This document shows positions 16,688 to 25,882 of a stretch of 35,486 nt of DNA, in pieces. Origin of the DNA: UBA4132 sp037133675 (GTDB taxonomy: Bacteria; Pseudomonadota; Gammaproteobacteria; Methylococcales; Methylomonadaceae). The notes beneath the pieces are model-generated. The model was not told where the DNA came from. It saw nothing but the letters and a program-made list of their open reading frames with translations, and did not search any database. The position numbers were made by a program, and so were the translations under genes. Each line of letters starts with the position of its first letter. The stretch's first letter is position 1. The stretch is from NCBI GenBank assembly GCA_037133675.1, contig JBAXNR010000032.1, positions 1-35,486 of the forward strand, in the 5' to 3' direction.

Positions 16688-16697
16688 GATTAAAACC

Positions 16698-17525
16698 TCA
16701 ACTTAATTTAAAATTTATAGGAACATTTACCCAGCCATCAATGGGGGTGTCGCCACGCTTAGCAGGCTCAAACATCCATTTTTTTACGGTACTCACCGCT
16801 TCACTGTCTAATATGTCATGCCCGCTAGAGGTCACTACCGCAACACTGTCAGGCTTACCACTGGGTAGCACATGGACTTTTAGTACCACTCTGCCTTCCC
16901 AGCCACGTTCTGCGGCGACTTCGGGATAGTCAGTAGTCGGATTATTCTTATAACCCGCACTGCCACGCGGCTGTGTTACTTTTTCCACGGGCTTAGGCGG
17001 TGGTGGCGGTGGCGCAGACGGTGCTGGTGGTGCTGTAATCACAGGTGCTTTCGTATCGATATTCGTTGTCTGAACAGGTTGCGGCGCAACTGGCTTCGGT
17101 GCTGGCTTAGGTGTCACTTTAGGCTTCGGCGGTTTGTTAATCGCAACCACTTTAGGTGGCGGTGGTGGCTGAACGACCTTAGGAGGTGGCGGCGGAGTCG
17201 GTCTAACAAACGAAATCTGAACTTTAGGCGGATTTTTAACTACCTCTATTTGCTCAGCCTCAAGCGGAGAATGCTTGAAATGATCCACAATAATAGTGTG
17301 AGCTACTATCGACAAAACACCGATAAGCAGATAGTCAACGATCTTGTTGTCTCTATAATCGTTACTGTGTTTAAAATCACCTAATGCAACGGCGACTGAA
17401 GAAGTAGACAAGCGTTCTATTAGATAATTGTGATCTGGCTTGATGGAAATAACATCGGCTTTTTTTCTTTCTGGTACGCGCAATACAGGTTCGGCTTTAT
17501 CAAAAGCCTTCAAAGGACTGTTCAT
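16698..17525 (-). CDS. tonB: Energy transducer TonB
   Basis: A 275-aa protein with an unusually long cytoplasmic N-terminus (about 62 residues). One membrane helix follows (VDYLLIGVLSIVAHTIIV, about 63-80), then a Pro/Lys-rich spacer that spans the periplasm (about 105-190, several poly-Pro runs). The C-terminal TonB domain is about 200-275 (YPEVAAERGWEGRVVLKVHV, VKKWMFEPAKRG). It is first in a tonB-exbB-exbD-receptor operon, which suggests a dedicated energiser for the adjacent receptor. AGGAG stands 9 nt before the ATG. A sigma-54-like promoter lies about 110 bp upstream. Confidence 0.93.
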   Translation of the reverse strand: MNSPLKAFDKAEPVLRVPERKKADVISIKPDHNYLIERLSTSSVAVALGDFKHSNDYRDNKIVDYLLIGVLSIVAHTIIVDHFKHSPLEAEQIEVVKNPPKVQISFVRPTPPPPPKVVQPPPPPKVVAINKPPKPKVTPKPAPKPVAPQPVQTTNIDTKAPVITAPPAPSAPPPPPPKPVEKVTQPRGSAGYKNNPTTDYPEVAAERGWEGRVVLKVHVLPSGKPDSVAVVTSSGHDILDSEAVSTVKKWMFEPAKRGDTPIDGWVNVPINFKLS

Positions 17526-17635
17526 GTGATATTTCTCCTTTCTTAAAAAGTCGCTGTACGATGGACAGTAGATAAAGCGTGTCGAATAAAACGAATACCT
17601 AGCCAGCGTTTGTTAATACTGTTTACACATATAAA

Positions 17636-17650
17636 GCATTTACCATGCCA
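17636..17650 (-). promoter_or_regulatory. Candidate sigma-54 (-24/-12) promoter for tonB-exbB-exbD-receptor
   Basis: The minus strand reads ATGGCATGGTAAATGCTTTA. This gives GG (17649-17648), exactly 10 nt, then GC (17637-17636). It matches the rhodanese-operon promoter in TGGCATG, in the TAA of the spacer and in TGCTTT. The predicted leader is about 100 nt. Confidence 0.55.
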
Positions 17651-17842
17651 TATTTTTTTTAATCTATGAAAACATCCAAAACTATTGCGAAAAAATATAT
17701 AAGCAGCTGTATTTAAAGGTATTTAGTAAGCATAATTGGCTTCATAAAGAGGGAGTGGTTAATACAAAACTACACTTTTTCAACGGGTATCTAGTTAGTA
17801 GCTGCTTGTTGAGCATCAACTTTAATAGGCTTTTGTTAGTTT

Positions 17843-17862
17843 GGTGTTTCCTGAGCAACACC
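17843..17862. promoter_or_regulatory. Candidate activator binding site upstream of the tonB promoter
   Basis: GGTGTT-N8-AACACC is a perfect 6-bp dyad about 200 bp upstream of the -24/-12 element. The distance is typical for sigma-54 enhancer sites. No protein can be assigned from sequence alone. Confidence 0.35.
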
Positions 17863-18110
17863 TTGCAAAAAAAGGCGATAGGATTTTAGTTACGGTTATT
17901 AAATTAAGCCGTTGACTTTGATTTAGTGGGGGTTAAGTGGTTACAGGCTGTTGATTTTAGAAACATCTGTGCTTGAAGATAATTAGTGAGTTATTGGTTT
18001 TTTGGAGCTTGTTTAGCGTTACGGTTCAGGCTTTGCCTGATAATCAAGCAGAGCCGACCGCCGTATAGAATCAATAGCTTACAAACTTATGTAAATAAGG
18101 TGTGATGAGA

Positions 18111-19592
18111 TTAGTCGATAGGATAGGGTAAAAAATCTGTCCATTTCACTTCACCGCCTGCTTCGTCAGAGGTGGGTAACATGGCGACATTCCAACCGCC
18201 ACCTAAGGCTTTAACTAACAGCACTGAGGCAGATAGCCTATCACCTAGCAACTGCACAGCGGTTTGTTGGTTGGATAACGCCATAGCCTGAGCAGTCATG
18301 ACATTTAAAAAGCTTATCGTTCCTGCCTTATATTGATTCGTTGTCAGTGTGAGCGATTGTCTAGCGGCTGCCACAGCTTTTTCCTGAACCTGTGCTTCTT
18401 CTTCAAGTATCCTTAGTGCGGCTAAGTTATCTTCGACTTCCTGAAAACTGGTCAGCACGGTTTGTCTATACAAAGCGACACTGGCATCTAAACCATCGAG
18501 TGCTTGCTTATATTGGGCATTTTTTGCACTACCATCCAATAAAGTCAACGCTGCACCCGCTGGCCCTAATGCCCAATAACGTTTAGCGGCAGTTATCAGC
18601 GTATCTAAGGTGTTGCTTTGATAACCTGTGTTAGTCGCCAGATTAAGGGTAGGGAAAAACGCCGCTTTTGCCACACCAATTTGTGCATTAGCAGCGGCAA
18701 CTTTACGTTCAGCACTGGCAATATCAGGTCGTCTTTCCAGTAATTCTGAGGGTAGACTGACGGGAATTTGAGGCGGTGTAACAGCTAACGGAATAGGTTT
18801 TATCGATACATCTGCGGGAGTTTTACCGATTAAAACGGCAATTGCGTGTTCCAGTTTTGCACGTTGCACACCCAGATTAATAGCTTGTGCGCGTGCGGAT
18901 TCAAGTTGGGTTTCTGCCTGTACTAAATCGGTTTTGGCGACTACGCCCGCCGCATAACGGTTTTTGATAATTTCCAGCGTTTTTTCGTAAGCAGCGACAG
19001 TTTCATTAAATAAGGCTTTTTGTGCATCCAGTATGCGTAATTGAAAATAATCATCGGCTAAGGTTGCCTGAGTCGATAATTGTAAAGCTTGCAAAGTAGC
19101 GGCACTGGCTTGTGCTGTGCCTGTGTTGGATTCAACTTGGCGACGAACACTGCCCCATAAATCAGGTTCCCAAGCCATCGCGATAGCCGTGCCGAAAACA
19201 TTTCTAATTCCTGGGGGCGCAACACTTTGACCACCACTAGCAGCACGAAAACGGTTAGTTGTTGCTGTTATCGTACCCGTCGGAAGATAAGCAGCGCGTG
19301 CTGATTGTACTAAATGTTGGGCTTGACGGTATTGCGCTTCGGCTTGAGCAATGGATTGATTGGATTTATTGACCTGTTCTTCCAACTTATTTAACTCAGA
19401 GTCTTTGAATATTTCCCACCATTTGCCATGCAGTAAATTATCGTGCGGTTGTGCTTGCTTCCAGCCTTTGATTTCTTTGAAATTAGTCGGAACAATTGCT
19501 TGAGGGCGAACATAATCAGGACCAACGGTGCAACCTATCAATTGTGCAGTGAGCAGTGAATAACAAAGGTGTGGAATAATACGAACTGTCAT
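18111..19592 (-). CDS. RND efflux outer-membrane lipoprotein (NodT/OprM family)
   Basis: A 493-aa TolC-like channel subunit. The signal peptide ends in a lipobox (LIGC, Cys21), so it is lipid-anchored. Two repeated OEP domains follow, with family motifs such as VGPDYVRP, WWEIFKDSELN, GTAIAMAWEPDLWG, LPSELLERRPDIASAE and YKAGTISFLNVMTAQ. It is the last gene of the efflux operon, 18 nt after the second permease. Inclusion of the outer-membrane gene matches Pseudomonas muxABC-opmB better than E. coli mdtABC, where TolC is encoded elsewhere. Confidence 0.9.
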   Translation of the reverse strand: MTVRIIPHLCYSLLTAQLIGCTVGPDYVRPQAIVPTNFKEIKGWKQAQPHDNLLHGKWWEIFKDSELNKLEEQVNKSNQSIAQAEAQYRQAQHLVQSARAAYLPTGTITATTNRFRAASGGQSVAPPGIRNVFGTAIAMAWEPDLWGSVRRQVESNTGTAQASAATLQALQLSTQATLADDYFQLRILDAQKALFNETVAAYEKTLEIIKNRYAAGVVAKTDLVQAETQLESARAQAINLGVQRAKLEHAIAVLIGKTPADVSIKPIPLAVTPPQIPVSLPSELLERRPDIASAERKVAAANAQIGVAKAAFFPTLNLATNTGYQSNTLDTLITAAKRYWALGPAGAALTLLDGSAKNAQYKQALDGLDASVALYRQTVLTSFQEVEDNLAALRILEEEAQVQEKAVAAARQSLTLTTNQYKAGTISFLNVMTAQAMALSNQQTAVQLLGDRLSASVLLVKALGGGWNVAMLPTSDEAGGEVKWTDFLPYPID

Positions 19593-19610
19593 AAAAATCT
19601 CAGCGACACA

Positions 19611-22600
19611 TTAAGCAGGTTTATTTGCTAGTGTCGCGGTACGGTTAAAAAAGCGGCGATGAGTCCATAGCCGAAAACGATCCAGATAAATATAAACAAC
19701 TGGCGTGGTGTACAAGGTCAATATTTGACTAAAAATCAAGCCACCAACAATAGAAATACCCAGTGGTTGACGCAGTTCAGCACCATAACCCGTTCCTAAT
19801 GCTAGCGGTAATGCACCAAACAGCGCGGCGAAGGTGGTCATCATAATGGGGCGAAAACGCAGGGCGCACGCCTGAAAAATAGCCTCGCGTGAATCCAAAC
19901 CCAACTCACGTTCGGCGTGTAAGGCAAAATCTATCATCATAATGGCATTTTTCTTCACGATGCCAATCAACAAAATCACACCAATTAACGCGATGATGCT
20001 GAATTCAGTACCGCAAACAATTAATGCCAACAATGCGCCAACGCCCGCAGAAGGCAATGTCGATAAAATAGTTAGCGGGTGAATAGTGCTTTCATAAAGC
20101 ACACCCAGCACAATATAAATGCTCAGCAATGCTGCCAAAATTAAAAACGGCTGATTGCGTAGCGATTCCTGAAAGGCTTTAGCCGACCCCTGAAAAGCCC
20201 CTTGTATCGAATTGGGCGTACCGATGTCGCGCATGGTTTTGTTAATAACCTCGGTAGCCGTTGAAAGAGAAATACCCTCTTGAAGATTAAATGATAGCGT
20301 AGCGGCGGCAAACTGCCCTTGGTGATTAACGCTTAGCGGCGTGTTAGTCGGCGCGAAACTAGCGATACTAGACAACGGTACTTGTTTCGCGCTCGCTTGT
20401 TCACCAGACGGCAAACGCTGAGCGGGTACACTGATATAAACCTGCTTCAAAGCTTCTGGGCTTTGCCAATAGTCAGGCGCAAGTTCCATGATTACGCGAT
20501 ATTGATTCAGTGGATTGTAAATCACCGACACTTGACGCTGTCCAAAGGCATTGTTCAGGCTAGTGTCAATCATCGCTTGACTGATACCGTAGCGTGATGC
20601 CAACTCCCGATTCACCACTAAACCGATTTGCTGTCCTTTGTCTTGTTGGCTGGTATTGACATCTTTTAATTCGGGCTGTTTAGCCAATGCGGCAAGTAAT
20701 TTCGGCATCCATTCGCGCAACAAGCCCAAATCATCAGATTCCAAACTGTATTCATACAAACCAGCAGAAGGTCGTCCACCAATTCGCAATTCTTGCGCTG
20801 GAAACATATGCAGTTTTGCCCCTGGAATGCGATTGATACGATTGCGTAAGCGTTCCATCACCGTCTCAATATTATCACGTTCGTTATGCGGTTTGAGTAC
20901 CGTAAAGACTCTGGCACTGTTGCTGCTTTGTTGTGCGCCTGCAAATCCCACCACATTACTGACCGCTGGGTCTTGTTGTAACAATTCAGAAAATTGAAAC
21001 AGCTTTTTTTGCAGGGCGGCAAAAGAAATCCCTTGATCTGCTTGAATTTCACCAATCAAGCGACCACCATCTTGCGTTGGAAAAAAACCTTTGTCGATAA
21101 TCGAATATAAATAAAAGTTTAACCCTATCGTCGCCAATAATAACAGCATCATGATTCGACTATGACGTAATGCCCAGCGTAATGAGTGTTCATAACCGCC
21201 TTGAACAGTGTCAAACGCCCGACCAATAGCTTGATAAATACGACCATGTGTTGGTTTTTCCTTACTCAACCAGCGAGCGCATAGCATCGGTGTGGTTGTC
21301 AGCGAAATCAGCAACGACACCATCACTGCCGCCGATAACGTCACTGCAAATTCTCGAAACAAGCGACCAACCACGCCACCCATTAATAAAATCGGCAAAA
21401 ATACGGCGACTAGCGACACACTCATTGCCAACACAGTAAAACCTACTTCCTTGGTTGCTTTCAATGCGGCTTTGAATGGATGCAAGCCTTTTTCAACATA
21501 GCGGCTGGCGTTTTCCAATACCACAATCGCGTCATCGACCACAAAACCCGTGGAAATAGTCAACGCCATCAGCGATAGATTGTTAATGCTAAAACCAGAA
21601 AAATACATAAAAGCACACGCACCCAGCAACGACACAGGGACGGCAATCAGTGGTACTAGCGTTGAACGCACATCGCGCAAAAACACTAACACCACTAAAA
21701 TCACCAATGCTATTGCAATAAATAAGCTGTTTTCGACTTCATCAATGGATGAGCGAATTGCCAACGAGCGATCAACCACGACTGATAATTCAATGGTGCT
21801 AGGAATAGCCGCACGCAATTCTGGCAACACCGCTTTGACCTGCTCAACGGTTTGTATTACATTGGCAAGCGGTTGTTTTCTGAGAATAATCAGCACAGAA
21901 GGATCGCCGTTTTTCAGCCCCGTATTGCGTAAATCTTCTACCGAATCCTCCACTGTACCCAAATCACTGATTTTGACCGCCGCGCCGTTGCGATAACTGA
22001 CAATCAGCGGCAAATAATCTTCGGCTTTACGCGCTTGATCGTTGGCTTGAATTTGCCAGCGTTCAGCACCACTTTCCATCACGCCTTTCGGGCGATTGGT
22101 ATTGGTTTGCGTGATGGTATTTCTGACCTCTTCCAAACCAATACCGTATTTGTTCAACGCATTGGGATTTAGTTCAACGCGCACCGCTGGCAATGCCGCA
22201 CCACCGATTTGTACTTGACCAATACCAGAAACTTGAGAAATTTTTTGCGCCAAAATAGTTGATGCCGCATCATACATTGCACCGCGCCCTAAACTTTTAG
22301 AAGTCAGAGCCAACACCAGAATCGGCGCATCCGCTGGATTGTCACGTCGATAGCTAGGACGATTGGGCATATTGGTGGGCAACAAACTTGCCGCTGCATT
22401 GATAGCCGCTTGCACATCTCGCGCCGCGCCGTTAATGTCGCGTTCCAAATCGAATTGCAGAGTTATTTGTGTTGAACCCAGAGAACTACTGGAAGTCATT
22501 TCGCTAATTCCAGCGATACGTCCTAATGCTCGTTCCAATGGCGTGGCAACGGTTGCCGCCATCGTCTCTGCACTTGCACCTGGTAATTGTGCTTGCACTG

Positions 22601-22736
22601 CGATGGTCGGAAAATCTACCTGCGGCAATGAGGACACAGGCAAATTCAAAAAAGCCAGTACACCTGTAATGGCAATGGCAATGGTCAATAATGTGGTAGC
22701 GACAGGGCGATAAATAAACAGTGCCGATAAATTCAT
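19611..22736 (-). CDS. mdtC: RND multidrug efflux permease, MdtC/MuxC-like
   Basis: A 1041-aa inner-membrane proton-driven pump with the 12-helix RND layout. It begins with an amphipathic segment (LSALFIYRPVATTLLTIAI). It carries the helix-4 Asp pair in FVVDDAIVVLENASRYVEKG and the helix-10 Lys in GIVKKNAIMMIDFALHAER, both part of proton relay. Two large periplasmic loops are present. Its start overlaps the stop of the first permease by one base (TAATG). Two different permeases in tandem form heterotrimers in MdtBC and MuxBC. Substrate range cannot be told from sequence. Confidence 0.92.
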   Translation of the reverse strand: MNLSALFIYRPVATTLLTIAIAITGVLAFLNLPVSSLPQVDFPTIAVQAQLPGASAETMAATVATPLERALGRIAGISEMTSSSSLGSTQITLQFDLERDINGAARDVQAAINAAASLLPTNMPNRPSYRRDNPADAPILVLALTSKSLGRGAMYDAASTILAQKISQVSGIGQVQIGGAALPAVRVELNPNALNKYGIGLEEVRNTITQTNTNRPKGVMESGAERWQIQANDQARKAEDYLPLIVSYRNGAAVKISDLGTVEDSVEDLRNTGLKNGDPSVLIILRKQPLANVIQTVEQVKAVLPELRAAIPSTIELSVVVDRSLAIRSSIDEVENSLFIAIALVILVVLVFLRDVRSTLVPLIAVPVSLLGACAFMYFSGFSINNLSLMALTISTGFVVDDAIVVLENASRYVEKGLHPFKAALKATKEVGFTVLAMSVSLVAVFLPILLMGGVVGRLFREFAVTLSAAVMVSLLISLTTTPMLCARWLSKEKPTHGRIYQAIGRAFDTVQGGYEHSLRWALRHSRIMMLLLLATIGLNFYLYSIIDKGFFPTQDGGRLIGEIQADQGISFAALQKKLFQFSELLQQDPAVSNVVGFAGAQQSSNSARVFTVLKPHNERDNIETVMERLRNRINRIPGAKLHMFPAQELRIGGRPSAGLYEYSLESDDLGLLREWMPKLLAALAKQPELKDVNTSQQDKGQQIGLVVNRELASRYGISQAMIDTSLNNAFGQRQVSVIYNPLNQYRVIMELAPDYWQSPEALKQVYISVPAQRLPSGEQASAKQVPLSSIASFAPTNTPLSVNHQGQFAAATLSFNLQEGISLSTATEVINKTMRDIGTPNSIQGAFQGSAKAFQESLRNQPFLILAALLSIYIVLGVLYESTIHPLTILSTLPSAGVGALLALIVCGTEFSIIALIGVILLIGIVKKNAIMMIDFALHAERELGLDSREAIFQACALRFRPIMMTTFAALFGALPLALGTGYGAELRQPLGISIVGGLIFSQILTLYTTPVVYIYLDRFRLWTHRRFFNRTATLANKPA

Positions 22737-25700
22737 TACAAAGTCCCTTCGTTTTCAACCGCTTCGGCTTCGGGCTGGTTTGGTTTGAATACGCTGTTGA
22801 CGCGCCGCGCTAAACTATCCATCCATAAATAAATCACGGGCGTGGTGTATAAAGTTAATAACTGACTAACCAATAAACCTCCGACCATTGTTATACCCAA
22901 TGGATGACGCAATTCAGAGCCAACACCTGAACCTAACATTAACGGTAACGCGCCTAATAATGCAGCTAAAGTAGTCATCAAAATCGGTCTAAAGCGTAGC
23001 AAACAGGCTTGGAAAATCGCTTCGGCGGGTGACATTCCTTGTTTGCGCTCGGCTTCCAGTGCGAAGTCAATCATCATAATGGCGTTCTTTTTAACGATAC
23101 CAATCAACAAAATAATGCCGATAATGCCAATAATCCCCAAATCTCCCCCTGAAATTATTAACGCCAACAACGCGCCGACACCCGCAGAAGGCAGTGTGGA
23201 AAGAATGGTAATTGGGTGAATATAACTTTCGTACAGCACCCCCAACACGATATACACCGTGACTATCGCCGCCAAAATCAGCCACAAGGTATTATCCAAT
23301 GAGGCTTTAAATGCTAATGCCGCGCCTTGGTAGCTGGTGCGTATGCTTAACGGTAATTCAATTTCTTCCTTGGTACGGTCAATAGCTGCGACTGCATCGC
23401 CTAATGATGAACCAGCGGCAATATTAAATGACAGCGTTGCCACAGGAAACTGATCGAGATGACTAATTGCCAACGGTGTGGGTCGTTCCGATATTTGTGC
23501 TATTGCCGATAGCGGCACTTGTGTACCGTTAGTAGAAGGTACGCGCAAATCGTTCAAATCCTCTGGGCTATTTTGCTCGGCTGGATTCACTTCAAGCACC
23601 ACACGATATTGATTGGCTTGCGTGAAAATAGTCGAGATTAGCCGCTGCCCATAAGCACTGTATAGTGCGTTGTCTACATCAGCAGTGCTGACACCCAATC
23701 GGCTAGCTGTGCTACGGTCGATATTGACATAGACTTGTTGCCCTTGATCTTGAACATCGCTAGTGACTTCGCTAAATTCATCTTGCGTGGCTAATTTTTC
23801 CACCAGCTTATGTGTCCATTTATTCAGTTCATCAATATCAGCAGTTTCTAGTGTGTACTGGTATTGAGTGCGACTGACACGATTCTCCATAGTCAAATCC
23901 TGCACGGGCTGTAAATACAACGACACGCCAGTTATGCTGTTCAACTTAGGTTTGAGTCGATTAATAACAGCAGTGGCACTGACTCGTTCATCTTGCGGTT
24001 TTAAATTAATCAAAAATCGCCCTGCATTGGGTGTGCTGTTAATACCGTCCACACCGATAAATGACGATAAACTTTCCACTGCTGGATCTTCGAGAATTAA
24101 TTGTCCAAGCTTTTGCTGATAATCTGCCATTGCGACAAACGACACATTTTGCGGAGCTTCGGAAAAGCCTTGAATAATGCCAGTATCTTGGGTAGGAAAA
24201 AAACCTTTCGGAATAAAGATATACAACACCACCGTCAGCGCGGCAGTCATAAAGAATACTGTCATAGTGAGGGCTTGATGTTTCAATATCCATTTTAGCG
24301 TGCGTCCGTAACCTGCAATCAATCGCTCAAACCAATCGTTCTCGTGCTGTTCAATTTCTTCATCTGCGTTGTGAGGATGCAATAATTTGGCGCACATCAT
24401 CGGTGTCAAAGTCAGCGAGACAACGGCGGAAATTAGAATCGCCACTGCCAGTGTAATGGCAAATTCACGGAATAATCGTCCAACTACATCACTCATAAAC
24501 AACAGTGGAATCAATACCGCCACCAACGAAAAAGTCAGCGAAATAATGGTAAAACCAATTTGCTCAGAGCCTTTCAGCGCGGCTTTTAGCGGTGATTCGC
24601 CGCGTTCAATATAGCGAGAAATATTTTCAATCACCACAATGGCATCATCAACCACAAAACCTGTGGCAATAGTCAACGCCATTAAAGTCAGGTTATTGAT
24701 ACTAAATTCTGCCAGATACATGACGGCAAACGTACCGACTAATGACAGCGGCACGGCAACCGCTGGAATAATAGTGGCAGGTACGTTACGCAAAAATAGG
24801 AAAATCACCATCACTACCAGCGCGACAGCTAAAAACAATTCAAACTGCACATCGTGTATCGAGGCGCGAATGGTGACAGTACGATCAGTGAGCGGTACGA
24901 CTTCGATACTCAACGGCAATGACGCTTGCAACTTTGGCAATAATTCTTTAATGCGATCCACCACTTCAATCACATTTGCACCTGGTTGACGTTGAATATT
25001 GATAATCACCGCCGCGTCTTTATTTGCCCACGCCGCTAAGCGTACATTTTCCGCACCATCGACAACTTCGGCAACTTCGCTCAAACGCACAGGTGCGCCA
25101 TTACGATAAGCAACTACTAATTCACGGTATTCGTCTGCTGAACGCAATTGGTCATTACTGTCGATAATGGCAGAACGCAATGGGCCATTAAACATCCCTT
25201 TGGGTTGATTGACGTTAGCGGCTGCAATGACGATACGCACATCTTCCAGACTGATGCCGTAAGCAGCAAGTGCTTTGTGATTCGCTTGAATGCGTACCGC
25301 AGGGCGTTGACCACCGCTAATACTGACCATACCGACACCTGATAATTGGGCGATTTTTTGCGCAACACGGGTATCAACTAAATCTTCAACTTTGAATAAT
25401 GGCAAGGCTTTGGAACTCACTGCCAGTGTCATAATCGGGGTATCGGCTGGATTTACTTTGCTATAAATCGGTGCTTGCGGCAAATCGTCTGGCAGAAAGT
25501 TGGCAGCCGCGTTAATTGCTGCCTGCACAGTCTGCTCGGCAATATCCAAATTCAGTTCAAGACTAAACTGCAACGTAATCACTGATGCACCGCCTGAACT
25601 GGTTGATGACATTTGTGTGAGTCCCGCCATTTGCCCAAACTGACGTTCCAACGGCGAAGTGATGACCGAAGTCACGACTTCGGGACTCGCACCTGGATAC

Positions 25701-25879
25701 AAAGTGACGACTTGAATTGTCGGGTAATCCACTTGCGGCAATGCCGACACTGGCAATAAACGATAAGCGAGTATGCCGACCAGCAACATTGCCACCATCA
25801 GCAACGAAGTTGCTACGGGGCGAAGAATAAACAGTCTGGATGGATTAAAATTCGGCAAAGAATTGTTTGAATTTGTCAT
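22736..25879 (-). CDS. mdtB: RND multidrug efflux permease, MdtB/MuxB-like
   Basis: A 1047-aa RND permease, the first of the tandem pair. It shows SRLFILRPVATSLLMVAM at the start, the Asp pair in FVVDDAIVVIENISRYIERG and the Lys in GIVKKNAIMMIDFALEAER. The C-terminal helices end with LLTLYTTPVIYLWMD. Similarity to its partner is high throughout, consistent with old gene duplication. It begins 3 nt after the adaptor gene stop, so the three are tightly coupled. Confidence 0.92.
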   Translation of the reverse strand: MTNSNNSLPNFNPSRLFILRPVATSLLMVAMLLVGILAYRLLPVSALPQVDYPTIQVVTLYPGASPEVVTSVITSPLERQFGQMAGLTQMSSTSSGGASVITLQFSLELNLDIAEQTVQAAINAAANFLPDDLPQAPIYSKVNPADTPIMTLAVSSKALPLFKVEDLVDTRVAQKIAQLSGVGMVSISGGQRPAVRIQANHKALAAYGISLEDVRIVIAAANVNQPKGMFNGPLRSAIIDSNDQLRSADEYRELVVAYRNGAPVRLSEVAEVVDGAENVRLAAWANKDAAVIINIQRQPGANVIEVVDRIKELLPKLQASLPLSIEVVPLTDRTVTIRASIHDVQFELFLAVALVVMVIFLFLRNVPATIIPAVAVPLSLVGTFAVMYLAEFSINNLTLMALTIATGFVVDDAIVVIENISRYIERGESPLKAALKGSEQIGFTIISLTFSLVAVLIPLLFMSDVVGRLFREFAITLAVAILISAVVSLTLTPMMCAKLLHPHNADEEIEQHENDWFERLIAGYGRTLKWILKHQALTMTVFFMTAALTVVLYIFIPKGFFPTQDTGIIQGFSEAPQNVSFVAMADYQQKLGQLILEDPAVESLSSFIGVDGINSTPNAGRFLINLKPQDERVSATAVINRLKPKLNSITGVSLYLQPVQDLTMENRVSRTQYQYTLETADIDELNKWTHKLVEKLATQDEFSEVTSDVQDQGQQVYVNIDRSTASRLGVSTADVDNALYSAYGQRLISTIFTQANQYRVVLEVNPAEQNSPEDLNDLRVPSTNGTQVPLSAIAQISERPTPLAISHLDQFPVATLSFNIAAGSSLGDAVAAIDRTKEEIELPLSIRTSYQGAALAFKASLDNTLWLILAAIVTVYIVLGVLYESYIHPITILSTLPSAGVGALLALIISGGDLGIIGIIGIILLIGIVKKNAIMMIDFALEAERKQGMSPAEAIFQACLLRFRPILMTTLAALLGALPLMLGSGVGSELRHPLGITMVGGLLVSQLLTLYTTPVIYLWMDSLARRVNSVFKPNQPEAEAVENEGTL

Positions 25880-25882
25880 AAT

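Larger units (their letters stand above)
17526..18110. other. 585-bp intergenic region upstream of tonB
   Basis: No gene is visible. It contains the tonB sigma-54-like promoter (17636-17650) and an activator-site candidate (17843-17862). It also contains small palindromes such as GTTGA-GCA-TCAAC near 17808 and a weak stem TCAGGC-TTT-GCCTGA near 18027, close to the 3' end of the efflux operon. The base composition is AT-rich. Confidence 0.55.

Noticed and set aside
16481..16693. Plus-strand Cys/Ser-rich 70-codon frame
   Set aside because: Antisense to the low-complexity N-terminus of ExbB, with odd composition and no support.
8970..17603. Shared 14-mer AAAACGAATACCTA at about 8983 and 17590, both upstream of operons
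   Set aside because: A 14-mer match is within chance in 35 kb on two strands, and its position relative to the two promoters differs.
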